Assembly (NCBI GenBank): GCA_951635545.1
Contig: OX620685.1
Span: 62,001 to 126,000, forward strand
Direction of reading: 5' to 3'
DNA from: CAG-873 sp910578365
GTDB lineage: Bacteria; Bacteroidota; Bacteroidia; Bacteroidales; Muribaculaceae
Length of the DNA: 64,000 nt
The notes below the pieces were generated by a model. That model worked only from the letters and a program-made list of their open reading frames with translations. It was not told the DNA's origin and did no database searches. Each line of letters opens with the position of its first letter. Positions within the stretch are counted from its first letter, which is position 1. Made by a program: the position numbers and the translations under genes. This document shows, in pieces, positions 44,009-52,927 of this stretch.

Positions 44009-45565
44009 TTATCTGCCTCCTGTGGTAGATTGATTGACACTGGCATCGGCATTTATAAGTTTGCTTGCCCCTCGCTTCTGCCGTCCCCATTGCAAATTGT
44101 AACTGATGGATATATACGGCATCCGCATATTGAGCCGCATATGCTGCTCATTCGTGTTCCATTTGCTTAATGATCTGGAGCCTTGATCATATTTTCCAAA
44201 AGGCATGATTACTCCTGCTCCAAAATTCCCATTCTTTCCAATTATAGGATAAATCTATTATAGAGATGTCTTCGCCCCATGAGATTTTTTCACCCCACAA
44301 ATCTCTCTGCGCCCGGCGGTACTGCACTCCAAGAGTGAAGCCCCAATGAGAAAGCAACGCACTTACATCACCGCTCCAACAATGATTATAGAGTTTGTAT
44401 CTATTGCCTTTCATGCGTTCCGCAGTATACTGCAATGTCCCTGATAAAGTCATCCATGTCGGAATAACCTCAATCTGCGGAGCTATCCAAAAACTTATGT
44501 TGTCCAATCCTTTACTATTTTCGTAAGAAGTTATTAGCCTGTTATTTTCCCAGTAAAGGTAAGGCGTGATTGCATTTGGACTTGAAAAGGCTATGACACC
44601 CAATGAACCTGAAACACGAGGTAGATTGTAACTGTATCTCAATGAGAGCATGTATGAGGATGAGGTTTTCAAATCGGGATTTCCGATTCTCCATTGAAAG
44701 CCGTCAAGTTGCTGGGGCGCAATATTGGTTTCGGCAAGAGATGGAGCTGATTGCCACGATGTGAAACTAAGGCGGAACTGATGGTTTTGGTTGGGTGAAT
44801 AGGTTATGGTAGCCTGTGGCCGGAGGTTCCATGAATGATTGCCTTGATTGGTTTCCTTAAAAAGGAACGAGGTATATTGCGCACCAAGTCCTCCTGTTAA
44901 AGAAACTTTGTTGATACGGTGGAAATATTCGGCAAAGAAATATGCCTTGTCCTGACGTTGATGAAATACTTCCCCGTCAAGACTCTTGTATGTTGAGCGA
45001 TTGCGGTTAGCTGTGTAAGACGCTCCTGCGGTAAGACGAGAGTTTCTCCATTGTTTTATATAGTCAGCCTCGATGCCGTAAGCTTGATTCCAGTCTTTTA
45101 TATAGGTGTGAATATCATTTATAAGCTGAGAGGTAGCCGGCATATGCTCAATATAATCTGAATTATTGCTGTCCGGTAAAAAACGACAAAATCATATATT
45201 CTCTACAAATATAATAAGTTACACCTGTTTTACGAAAAAGGGCTTGTCATTTGAGGCGATGTGAAATTGGTAGCATTAAGCATCAAAAAGCCCTTAAAAG
45301 ACATCTATACGAGTCTGTTTCATGCTGTATGATATAAAAATAGTCCAGTTCCTATCATGTCAAAGTTTTACCGGACAGCAATAAATCTGAATATGAGTGC
45401 CCGGAATAAAGTGACGCACTGAAGTCCACAACCAACGTCTGTTTATGGCTAAAGTGCTGCTCAAGATACGCTGAGAAAGACGGAGTTGTGCCGATATTGC
45501 CGTGAGAATCGGTGAGGTTGATGTCTTTTTCGCCATTACTTAGAGAGTGTTTGAATTTAAACCAA
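44009..45565 (-). pseudogene. TonB-dependent outer-membrane receptor, broken
   Basis: Fragments of an outer-membrane beta-barrel family receptor: upstream piece 45393-45565 (KHSLSNGEKDINLTDSHGNI…), middle 44187-45154 (…DWNQAYGIEADYIKQW, AETNIAPQQLDGFQWRIGNP, SYMLSLRYSYNLP) and C terminus 44009-44206 (VIMPFGKYDQGSRSL…YISISYNLQWGRQ). A 220-bp MITE (45164-45383) interrupts it. An extra T near 44207 shifts the frame, giving …EFWSRSNHAFWKI instead of …EFGAGVIMPFGK. The N-terminal half is missing. It is non-functional. Confidence 0.85.
45164..45383. mobile_element. 220-bp MITE in TonB receptor
   Basis: Inverted ends TATTGCTGTCCGGTAAAA and TTTTACCGGACAGCAATA; a 9-bp duplication AATCTGAAT lies on both sides (45155-45163, 45384-45392). 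There is no ORF. An internal AAGGGCTT…AAGCCCTT pair suggests a folded transcript or a deletion derivative of a larger IS. Removing it and one duplication restores the receptor frame (HSYSD-YIEHMPAT). Confidence 0.88.
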
Positions 45566-45613
45566 ATTAAACATTAAGTGGCATAACAAACCCTCAATCA
45601 GAGTGTTTGTAGA

Positions 45614-46889
45614 CAATGATTCGGTAAAAATTACCGAAGTAGTTGAAACTTAAGTTAATATGTCGAATTGTCAAATACAAATGAATCGCCAAAGCGTTCA
45701 TTATAAAACTCTTATACCATGAACGTATTGGCGATTCTCAAAGACTTCACCTTTCGGTGTAAGTCGGTATTTGAAAATACTACAACCAAGATGAGCAAAA
45801 GGTTCCTCAACTGGCTGATTTTAACAATACGCACTGTAGCGTTGATTCCGGGCAAAGTCAATTTTACCAGGCTGTCGCGCTATGGCGGTCGTACAGCCAA
45901 GACCTTTGCATCCAATTTCAAGACAGCCGTAGACTGGATGAAAGTCAACATAGGTATGGCGCAGGATTGTTTTGGGCCGGCCGATGACATGGCAGTGGTA
46001 ATCGATCCGTCGTTCATTTCAAAAGCAGGCAGACTGACGTATGGCATAGGCCGTTTTTGGTCAGGGGTGGCACAACGTGTGAAACGCGGTCTGGAGATAA
46101 TGGCAATTGGGGCAATAAGTCTGAGTAAACATACATGTGTGATGCTCGGTGCCGTCCAGTCCCCGGACTTCAGGACTCTGGAGTCCGAGAAACACATGTC
46201 AATGCTTGACTGGTATGTAGCTCTTGTCAGGTCAAAGGCTACAGAGCTGCTTTCACTGACGGATATTCTGGTCGCGGATGCCTTTTTCTCAAAATATGAG
46301 TTTGTAAATGAAGTGATTGGCATGGGATTCCGATTTGTCGGGAGATTACGTGCCAACTCATATCTGAGGTATCTGGCCATACCGGATTCCTCCGCCCCGC
46401 GAAGACGCGGCAGAAAGAAAAAGTATGGAGAGAAAGTGGATTTCTCCAGCCTTGATATGTCCGTGTTCACTTCATTCATATATGAGGATTCAAAAGGAAT
46501 CAAAACCCGATGTCTCACAGCGATCGTACATTCGAGGGCATTAAAACGCGACATCCGTATCGTGGTCTGTCCGGTTAAAAACGGAGGGCATCTTCTTTAC
46601 TTCTCTACCGACACCGACATGAGACCTGAAAAGATCATCGGTTTCTACCGCACCCGCTTCCAGATCGAGTTCGGCATACGCGATGCCAAACAGTTTACCG
46701 GACTTCAGTCACAGCAGACCCGCGACAGGGAGCGGCTTGACTTTGCGTTCAATCTTTCCTTCACAGCCCTCAATGTCTGCAAAGAGGTCATAAGGAAGGA
46801 TTATCCGGATCTTTCGGTAGCGCAGTTCAAACGGCTTATGTTTGAATCTTATCTCGCCTCAACAATTATTTCGACTTGCGGAAAATCTC
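45614..46889 (+). mobile_element. IS4-like element, copy 1, right end missing
   Basis: Left end CAATGATTCGGTAAAAATT at 45614. The sequence runs identical to copy 3 until about 46889, where the end of copy 2 begins in inverse orientation. The last 100 bp or so of copy 1 is missing. Confidence 0.88.
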
Positions 46890-46903
46890 CAATGATTCGG
46901 TAA
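45719..46903 (+). pseudogene. IS4-like transposase, copy 1, C terminus replaced
   Basis: The first 390 residues match copy 3 (51288-52514). The last residues after CGKSP are replaced (MIR) by the terminal repeat of copy 2. Motifs: VIDPSFISKAGRLTYGIGRF, ILVADAFFSKYEF, FYRTRFQIEFGIRDAKQF. The catalytic residues are kept, but the C-terminal 18 residues or so are lost. Confidence 0.85.
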
Positions 46904-48260
46904 AATTTGAGGTTGTTCATCCTAGGCTAAGCCGCTAACTGAGCCAACCGATGATTTATTTTCTGAATTATTTTGAGATGCGGAGATTTTCCGCAAGTCG
47001 AAATAATTGTTGAGGCGAGATAAGATTCAAACATAAGCCGTTTGAACTGTGCTAACGAAAGATCCGGATAATCTTTCCTTATGACCTCCTTGCAGACATT
47101 GAGTGCAGTGAAGGAAAGATTGAAAGCGAAGTCAAGCCGGTCTTTGTCGCGTGTCTGTTGCGATTGGAGTCCTGTAAACTGTTTGGCATCGCGTATGCCG
47201 AACTCAATCTGAAAGCGGGTGCGGTAGAAACCGATGATCTTTTCAGGTCTCATGTCGGTGTCGGTAGAGAAGTAAAGAAGAGGGTCTGCGTTTTCAACCG
47301 GACAGACCACGATACGGATGTCGCGTTTCAATGCCCTCGAATGTACGACCGCCGTGTGACATCGGGTTTTGTTTCCTTTTGAATCCTCATATATGAATGA
47401 AGTGAACACGGACATGTCAAGGTTGGAGAAATCCACTTTCTCTCCATACTTTTTCTTTCTGCCGCGTCTTCGCGGGGCGGAGGAATCCGGTATGGCCAGA
47501 TACCTCAGATATGAGTTGGCACGTAATCTACCGACAAATCGAAATCCCATGCCAATCACTTCATTCACAAATTCATATTTGGAGAAAAAGGCATCGGCAA
47601 CCATAATATCCGTCAGTGAGAGCAGTTCTGTCTCCTTTGACCTGACAAGTGCCACATACCAGTCAAGCATTGACATGTGTCTCTCGGATTCAAGAGTCCT
47701 GAAGTCCGGGGACTGGACAGCACCGAGCATCACACATGTATGTTTACTCAGGCTTATGGCCCCGATCGCCATTATCTCCAGACCGCGTTTGACACGTTGT
47801 GCCACCCCTGACCAGAAACGGCCTATGCCATACGTCAGGCTGCCTGACTTTGAAATGAACGACGGATCGATTGCCACTGCCATGTCATCGGACGGTCCAA
47901 AACAATCCTGCGCCATACCTATGTTGACTTTCATCCAGTCTACGGATGTCTTGAAATTGGAGGCAAAGGTCTTGGCTGTACGACCGCCATAGCGCGACAG
48001 CCGGGTAAAATTGACTTTGCCCGGAATCAACGCTACAGTGCGTATTGTTAAAATCAGCCAGTTGAGGAACCTTTTGCTCATCTTGGTTGTAGTATTTTCA
48101 AATACCGACTTACACCGAAAGGTGAAGTCTTTGAGAATCGCCAATACGTTCATATTGTCTAATGTTTTTATAATGAACGCTTTGGCGATTCATTTGTATT
48201 TGACAATTCGATATATTAACTTAACTTTCAACTACTTCGGTAATTTTTACCGAATCATTG
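46890..48260 (-). mobile_element. IS4-like element, copy 2
   Basis: 1371 bp between CAATGATTCGGTAAAATTT (46890) and AATTTTTACCGAATCATTG (ends 48260). It abuts copy 1 tail to tail. Proteins differ from copies 1 and 3 at several residues, so it is an older, separate arrival. Confidence 0.9.
46927..48153 (-). CDS. IS4-like transposase, copy 2
   Basis: 408 residues, intact, with AIDPSFISKSGSLTYGIGRF, IMVADAFFSKYEF and FYRTRFQIEFGIRDAKQF. It differs from copy 3 at roughly twenty positions. Confidence 0.92.
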   Translation of the reverse strand: MNVLAILKDFTFRCKSVFENTTTKMSKRFLNWLILTIRTVALIPGKVNFTRLSRYGGRTAKTFASNFKTSVDWMKVNIGMAQDCFGPSDDMAVAIDPSFISKSGSLTYGIGRFWSGVAQRVKRGLEIMAIGAISLSKHTCVMLGAVQSPDFRTLESERHMSMLDWYVALVRSKETELLSLTDIMVADAFFSKYEFVNEVIGMGFRFVGRLRANSYLRYLAIPDSSAPRRRGRKKKYGEKVDFSNLDMSVFTSFIYEDSKGNKTRCHTAVVHSRALKRDIRIVVCPVENADPLLYFSTDTDMRPEKIIGFYRTRFQIEFGIRDAKQFTGLQSQQTRDKDRLDFAFNLSFTALNVCKEVIRKDYPDLSLAQFKRLMFESYLASTIISTCGKSPHLKIIQKINHRLAQLAA

Positions 48261-48397
48261 TCGGTTATAAAGTCGAGAGATATTTAGAAGATAAAATCAA
48301 GTCAAAATGGTTATGTTGGATATTATCCATTATCATAACCATTATTGTCATTGTTATCCCAGTGCTCGTTATCAGGATTTTGATTGCAGGAGATTAA
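48261..48397 (+). pseudogene. C-terminal remnant of a small membrane protein
   Basis: KVERYLEDKIKSKWLCWILS followed by a strongly hydrophobic helix (IIITIIVIVIPVLVIRILI) and stop. The N terminus was removed by IS4 copy 2. Not recognised. Confidence 0.55.
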
Positions 48398-48418
48398 TGT
48401 ATAAAACTTTGTCGTAAT

Positions 48419-49177
48419 TCAGAGTAGCTTGTTGTTCGTGGCTGCAACTATCGCCTCGGAGATATTGCGCACATCAAGTTTCTCGAAGATACGTTGACGG
48501 TATTTCTTGATGGTGTCGGGTGACAGGCAGATCTTATCGGCAATCTCCGACATGGTGTAGCCCTGTATGGATAGAGTAAGCACCGATTTTTCGCCGTCGG
48601 TCAGCACGAGCATCTGCCGTTTGTCCCAGCGACGTGTGGTCAGATTGTACTCAAAGAAATCAGACGAGCCTACGCGGTGCATCTCAATATGTCCGGACTC
48701 GGTGTGTGTCGAAGCCGACACCACGCAAAGGGCGAGCCATATCCGCCCATCCGAGGTGAGGGCAAGCGGAGTTAGCTTGTGGTTGACAAGGATCCTTCGC
48801 CCGTCGTTGAGGATATGGAAATCGTAGGAGATGTACCAGTCCTTACGCTCATTGATCGGAATATTGTTGTAGAACGAGAAACCTGCCCTGTTCAGTTCAA
48901 TGAGCATCGGCTGTTCATCCTCTGGCACATAACGTGAATAAAAACGGTAGCCGAGTGCCGTCATCCGCTCCGGCGGCAGTCCGCAGAGAAACATCGGATT
49001 GGGCGACACATACAAGAAATTCTGCCTGAAATAGTCAATGATATAGACGCTCTGATAAGTCGAGCGGGAGAACGCCTCAGCCGACCTCACATATTCCGAC
49101 ACACGGCTGTAGTCAAGCTCCTTCGGGAGCCTGACCTCATTATCAGGTATGAAGAGATCGTCAGTTGTTTTCAACAT
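48419..49177 (-). CDS. PAS-LuxR type transcriptional regulator
   Basis: 252 residues. The N-terminal PAS-like region (about 40-150; YIIDYFRQNFLYVSPNPMFL, DWYISYDFHILNDGRRILVN) precedes a LuxR/GerE HTH at about 188-245 (LTDGEKSVLTLSIQGYTMSE, LSPDTIKKYRQRIFEKLDVR). It is likely a cytoplasmic one-component activator of unknown signal. It follows the toxin-antitoxin pair on the same strand, 9 bp after the antitoxin stop, so it may be co-transcribed. Confidence 0.85.
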   Translation of the reverse strand: MLKTTDDLFIPDNEVRLPKELDYSRVSEYVRSAEAFSRSTYQSVYIIDYFRQNFLYVSPNPMFLCGLPPERMTALGYRFYSRYVPEDEQPMLIELNRAGFSFYNNIPINERKDWYISYDFHILNDGRRILVNHKLTPLALTSDGRIWLALCVVSASTHTESGHIEMHRVGSSDFFEYNLTTRRWDKRQMLVLTDGEKSVLTLSIQGYTMSEIADKICLSPDTIKKYRQRIFEKLDVRNISEAIVAATNNKLL

Positions 49178-49186
49178 AAGTTTATC

Positions 49187-49453
49187 TTATCCTACAGTGA
49201 TGACTGGCTGACCGAAAAAGGCGGAGAGCATCGCGAGGGAGGAAAGGGTGAAATTATGCTGTCCGCTCAGCCACTTGGTAATTTCACATGGACGCTTACC
49301 AAGCGAACGGGCAAACTCGGCCTTTGACAGTCCTTTTTCTTGCATAAGCTCGTAAATCCTATTGGAGACAGCTATCTCCATAGCTACTTCCTTATGAATA
49401 GAAGCCGGTATCGAGTCCACTATTTTGTTATATTCTTCAAATGCAGTTTTCAT
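49187..49453 (-). CDS. HigA-like antitoxin (XRE family)
   Basis: 88 residues with an XRE helix-turn-helix (LMQEKGLSKAEFARSLGKRP, EITKWLSGQHNFTLSSL). It overlaps the toxin gene by 4 bp (ATGA), in toxin-first order as in higBA modules. It would bind the toxin and repress the shared promoter. Confidence 0.85.
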   Translation of the reverse strand: MKTAFEEYNKIVDSIPASIHKEVAMEIAVSNRIYELMQEKGLSKAEFARSLGKRPCEITKWLSGQHNFTLSSLAMLSAFFGQPVITVG

Positions 49454-49920
49454 ATGTCAAAGGTTTTGTCGGTTTCAATTTCATTTTCGGAAATGGTGAT
49501 GGTTCCGTCCTTTACACCATCTTTGATAAGCTTGTCAAAGTTTTGCAGGGTGACTACAAATCCGCGCAGCTCATCGTCCTCGTCGTATGTACGTGTTTTC
49601 TTAACTCCTCCATTACCGAGAATAAGGATGCTGTCTGATAGACGCAGACAATATAAGCGCAACTTCGATTTTACGACCGGGAGTGCACAAACCCTATCAC
49701 TCATCTTTCCCTCCGGTCTGAAGAATCGTTCAAGAGCACCAAGGTCAGCGATACTTTCAACGAATTTGGCTATACGGGCCAAATCCTCATTATAGGTCGC
49801 ATCATTCTTAAAACGGTTATAGAAACGGAGATACTCACCCTTATCCTCAGTGATAAACTGAATGGTGTAGAGGGTGCAATTACGGTCTTTGTTCAGCTGT
49901 ATAAGTTCTGCTTCACTCAT
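49450..49920 (-). CDS. HigB-like toxin (RelE superfamily)
   Basis: 156 residues. YLRFYNRFKNDATYNEDLAR, ERFFRPEGKMSDRVCALPVV and RLYCLRLSDSILILGNGGVK follow the RelE/HigB pattern of ribosome-dependent mRNA endonucleases. It is longer than minimal HigB proteins by a C-terminal acidic tail. A TACCTTTG -7 box lies at 49950-49957; IS4 copy 3 begins about 25 bp beyond it. Confidence 0.78.
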   Translation of the reverse strand: MSEAELIQLNKDRNCTLYTIQFITEDKGEYLRFYNRFKNDATYNEDLARIAKFVESIADLGALERFFRPEGKMSDRVCALPVVKSKLRLYCLRLSDSILILGNGGVKKTRTYDEDDELRGFVVTLQNFDKLIKDGVKDGTITISENEIETDKTFDI

Positions 49921-49949
49921 AATCGATATGTGCTTTGTCTTTGTAAACG

Positions 49950-49957
49950 CAAAGGTA
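49950..49957 (-). promoter_or_regulatory. -7 box of higBA
   Basis: TACCTTTG on the minus strand, 30 bp upstream of the toxin start. The -33 position now falls at the edge of IS4 copy 3, and no TTTG is found at the usual spacing. Confidence 0.5.
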
Positions 49958-50033
49958 CGAAAAATGTTTTACTTATAAGTACAATGATTCGGTAAAAATT
50001 ACCGAAGTAGTTGAAACTTAAGTTAACGCAGGT

Positions 50034-51017
50034 TCAACTGGCAAGTGCAAAATTAGCGATTTGTTTGAAGAACTCGGTTTTCGGGTTTGAGAAACCGAGT
50101 TTTTTCCGTGGCCTGAGGTTTAGTTTCTTTGCGACATTCTTGATGTATAGGTCAGTGAAATCATTGAAATTTGACTTTTTGGGGATGTATTGGCGGATGA
50201 GTTTGTTGATGTTTTCGACCGCTCCTTTCTGCCATGAGCAGTAGCTGTCGGCAAAGTAAACAGTCACATCATCAAGACCTTTGATGCGTAATCCGGCGGT
50301 GATGTCGAGGTGTGCCGCGAACTCGCTGCCGTTGTCAGTAGTGATGGTTTTAAGATATTTACGGTATGCGTACAGCATTCTCACGACAGTCTTTGACAAT
50401 GGCTTGGCTCTTTTTCCGTAAGGTAGTTTCTCCATCATCACAAAGCCAGTCATGCGTTCAAGCAGCACTAGAATCGCGTGCCCGTAGGCATCAACAATAA
50501 GATCCATCTCAAAATCGCCAAAGCGTCTGCCGTCGGCCTCGGCCGGTCTGTCGTGTATGCTTGTGCGGTTTGGTATGTTGGTGGCTTTAGTGGGTTTGCG
50601 TTCGCCTTTTGGTCTTCGTCTGAAGTTGGGATGTCTGCGGTGACGGCGCAGTATCCCGCTTTCATCAGCGTTTATAATGTTGTAAATGGTCTGTATGGAT
50701 ACGGAAACACCTTCCTTGGCCAACACGCCACGAATTTGTTCTGGTGACCATTGGTGGTCAATAATCATCTGTTTTATACGCCACACCAACACGCTGTCGA
50801 GCCTCTGGTTGGATGTGGTGCGCTTTCTGCGTTCAAGGGCTTTGGCATGAGCCTTTTTCCACAGATAGTTGCCTTTGGTTGTGGAATTGCGCTTCAGTTC
50901 ACGACAAAGCGTTGACTGACTGCACCCCACTATGAGGGCGATTTCTTTTCTCTGAGTCTTTCTTTGCAGTAAGGCAAAAATTTGCGACCTTTGCTGCGAG
51001 GTTAATTGTCTGTACAT
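50034..51017 (-). CDS. IS30-family transposase
   Basis: 327 residues from the ATG at 51017 (MYRQLTSQQRSQIFALLQRK). A longer frame to 51185 covers the GC-rich repeat and was rejected. N-terminal HTH_38 (IALIVGCSQSTLCRELKRNS) and an integrase core with FGDFEMDLIVD, TTDNGSEFAAH and GAVENINKLIRQYIPK (DDE). Intact. Confidence 0.92.
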   Translation of the reverse strand: MYRQLTSQQRSQIFALLQRKTQRKEIALIVGCSQSTLCRELKRNSTTKGNYLWKKAHAKALERRKRTTSNQRLDSVLVWRIKQMIIDHQWSPEQIRGVLAKEGVSVSIQTIYNIINADESGILRRHRRHPNFRRRPKGERKPTKATNIPNRTSIHDRPAEADGRRFGDFEMDLIVDAYGHAILVLLERMTGFVMMEKLPYGKRAKPLSKTVVRMLYAYRKYLKTITTDNGSEFAAHLDITAGLRIKGLDDVTVYFADSYCSWQKGAVENINKLIRQYIPKKSNFNDFTDLYIKNVAKKLNLRPRKKLGFSNPKTEFFKQIANFALAS

Positions 51018-51095
51018 AAGCAATACAAAGTTAGTTAATCTCAGGGAGACTTCGGTCTCCTTTTTTATTTTGTATTGCCAGTATGTTCTGCTGCT

Positions 51096-51162
51096 GTCCG
51101 CTCTTGGGGGCGGTTTAGGCCGCCCCCGCCGCTTGGGCATCCCCTCGCCAGAAGGAGAGAGG
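51096..51162. repeat. GC-rich hairpin motif, copy 2
   Basis: Nearly identical to 26354-26420. Here it lies upstream of the IS30 gene near the end of the element. Confidence 0.85.
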
Positions 51163-51287
51163 AGAACGACTAATGCCCATCTCAAAGTTTTGCACTTCGA
51201 TTTGGAATCTTCAGAAACTTAAGTTAATATGTCGAATTGTCAAATACAAATGAATCGCCAAAGCGTTCATTATAAAACTCTTATACC

Positions 51288-52514
51288 ATGAACGTATTGG
51301 CGATTCTCAAAGACTTTACCTTTCGGTGTAAGTCGGTATTTGAAAATACTACAACCAAGATGAGCAAAAGGTTCCTCAACTGGCTGATTTTAACAATACG
51401 CACTGTAGCGTTGATTCCGGGCAAAGTCAATTTTACCAGGCTGTCGCGCTATGGCGGTCGTACAGCCAAGACCTTTGCATCCAATTTCAAGACAGCCGTA
51501 GACTGGATGAAAGTCAACATAGGTATGGCGCAGGATTGTTTTGGGCCGGCCGATGACATGGCAGTGGTAATCGATCCGTCGTTCATTTCAAAAGCAGGCA
51601 GACTGACGTATGGCATAGGCCGTTTCTGGTCAGGGGTGGCACAACGTGTGAAACGCGGTCTGGAGATAATGGCAATTGGGGCAATAAGTCTGAGTAAACA
51701 TACATGTGTGATGCTCGGTGCCGTCCAGTCCCCGGACTTCAGGACTCTGGAGTCCGAGAAACACATGTCAATGCTTGACTGGTATGTAGCTCTTGTCAGG
51801 TCAAAGGCTACAGAGCTGCTTTCACTGACGGATATTCTGGTCGCGGATGCCTTTTTCTCAAAATATGAGTTTGTAAATGAAGTGATTGGCATGGGATTCC
51901 GATTTGTCGGGAGATTACGTGCCAACTCATATCTGAGGTATCTGGCCATACCGGATTCCTCCGCCCCGCGAAGACGCGGCAGAAAGAAAAAGTATGGAGA
52001 GAAAGTGGATTTCTCCAGCCTTGATATGTCCGTGTTCACTTCATTCATATATGAGGATTCAAAAGGAATCAAAACCCGATGTCTCACAGCGATCGTACAT
52101 TCGAGGGCATTAAAACGCGACATCCGTATCGTGGTCTGTCCGGTTAAAAACGGAGGGCATCTTCTTTACTTCTCTACCGACACCGACATGAGACCTGAAA
52201 AGATCATCGGTTTCTACCGCACCCGCTTCCAGATCGAGTTCGGCATACGCGATGCCAAACAGTTTACCGGACTTCAGTCACAGCAGACCCGCGACAGGGA
52301 GCGGCTTGACTTTGCGTTCAATCTTTCCTTCACAGCCCTCAATGTCTGCAAAGAGGTCATAAGGAAGGATTATCCGGATCTTTCGGTAGCGCAGTTCAAA
52401 CGGCTTATGTTTGAATCTTATCTCGCCTCAACAATTATTTCGACTTGCGGAAAATCTCCGCATCTCAAAATAATTCAGAAAATAAATCATCGGTTGGCTC
52501 AGTTAGCGGCTTAG
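51288..52514 (+). CDS. IS4-like transposase, copy 3
   Basis: 408 residues, complete, identical to copy 1 over the shared part. Motifs as in copy 1. Its natural upstream region is now cut by IS30. Confidence 0.92.
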   Translation: MNVLAILKDFTFRCKSVFENTTTKMSKRFLNWLILTIRTVALIPGKVNFTRLSRYGGRTAKTFASNFKTAVDWMKVNIGMAQDCFGPADDMAVVIDPSFISKAGRLTYGIGRFWSGVAQRVKRGLEIMAIGAISLSKHTCVMLGAVQSPDFRTLESEKHMSMLDWYVALVRSKATELLSLTDILVADAFFSKYEFVNEVIGMGFRFVGRLRANSYLRYLAIPDSSAPRRRGRKKKYGEKVDFSSLDMSVFTSFIYEDSKGIKTRCLTAIVHSRALKRDIRIVVCPVKNGGHLLYFSTDTDMRPEKIIGFYRTRFQIEFGIRDAKQFTGLQSQQTRDRERLDFAFNLSFTALNVCKEVIRKDYPDLSVAQFKRLMFESYLASTIISTCGKSPHLKIIQKINHRLAQLAA

Positions 52515-52552
52515 CCAAGGCTGAACAACCTCAAATTTTACCGAATCATTGT

Positions 52553-52759
52553 AATCAGTTCAGCGTGACTTTAGAGGCCAACGACATCTTTAATAAGAGC
52601 AACCGTGATGCCACTTTGTTGAACAAGGATGTTACTATACATAGGTTTAATACGACAAATAACCGCACATTCATGCTGACACTGCAATATACCTTTAATT
52701 CTTCTCGTGACCGATACAGAGGTCAAGGTGCAGGGACAAATGAAATGAACCGATTCTAA
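52553..52759 (+). pseudogene. C-terminal remnant of a TonB-dependent receptor
   Basis: NQFSVTLEANDIFNKSNRDA…FMLTLQYTFNSSRDRYRGQG…NRF: the typical last strands and tail of an outer-membrane beta-barrel family receptor. The upstream part was removed at the IS4 copy 3 boundary. It is different from the receptor fragment at 44009-45565. Confidence 0.82.
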
Positions 52760-52772
52760 ATAGCTCAATAAC

Positions 52773-52916
52773 ATGAAAACTATTATTATCTCATTCATCC
52801 TGTCGTTGGTCTGCGGAATGGCCTACGCAAAGCCGCACTGTCAGGGGTTCAACAATTACGATAACAAAGTCACTATCGTCTTTACGGATGATAAGCCAGT
52901 AGCATGTACGAGATAA
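52773..52916 (+). CDS. Short secreted peptide, probably truncated
   Basis: 47 residues with a signal peptide (MKTIIISFILSLVCGMAYA) followed by KPHCQGFNNYDNKVTIVFTD and a stop 11 bp before the IS4 remnant. It starts 13 bp after the receptor stop. Probably the start of a longer exported protein that has decayed. Confidence 0.5.
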   Translation: MKTIIISFILSLVCGMAYAKPHCQGFNNYDNKVTIVFTDDKPVACTR

Positions 52917-52927
52917 CGGATGTAATT

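Larger units (their letters stand above)
50027..51213 (-). mobile_element. IS30-family element inserted in IS4 copy 3
   Basis: The ends share AAGTGCAAAA and a weaker outer match. A 14-bp GAAACTTAAGTTAA stands on both sides (50013-50026, 51214-51227), unusually long for a target duplication in this family. Confidence 0.85.
49982..52551 (+). mobile_element. IS4-like element, copy 3, split by IS30
   Basis: Left end CAATGATTCGGTAAAAATT at 49982, right end TTTACCGAATCATTG at 52551. An IS30 element (50027-51213) is inserted between the left end and the transposase gene. No target duplication seen. Confidence 0.88.

Noticed and set aside
51018..51185. N-terminal extension of the IS30 transposase
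   Set aside because: The extension is the GC-rich repeat read through by chance; the family start is at 51017.
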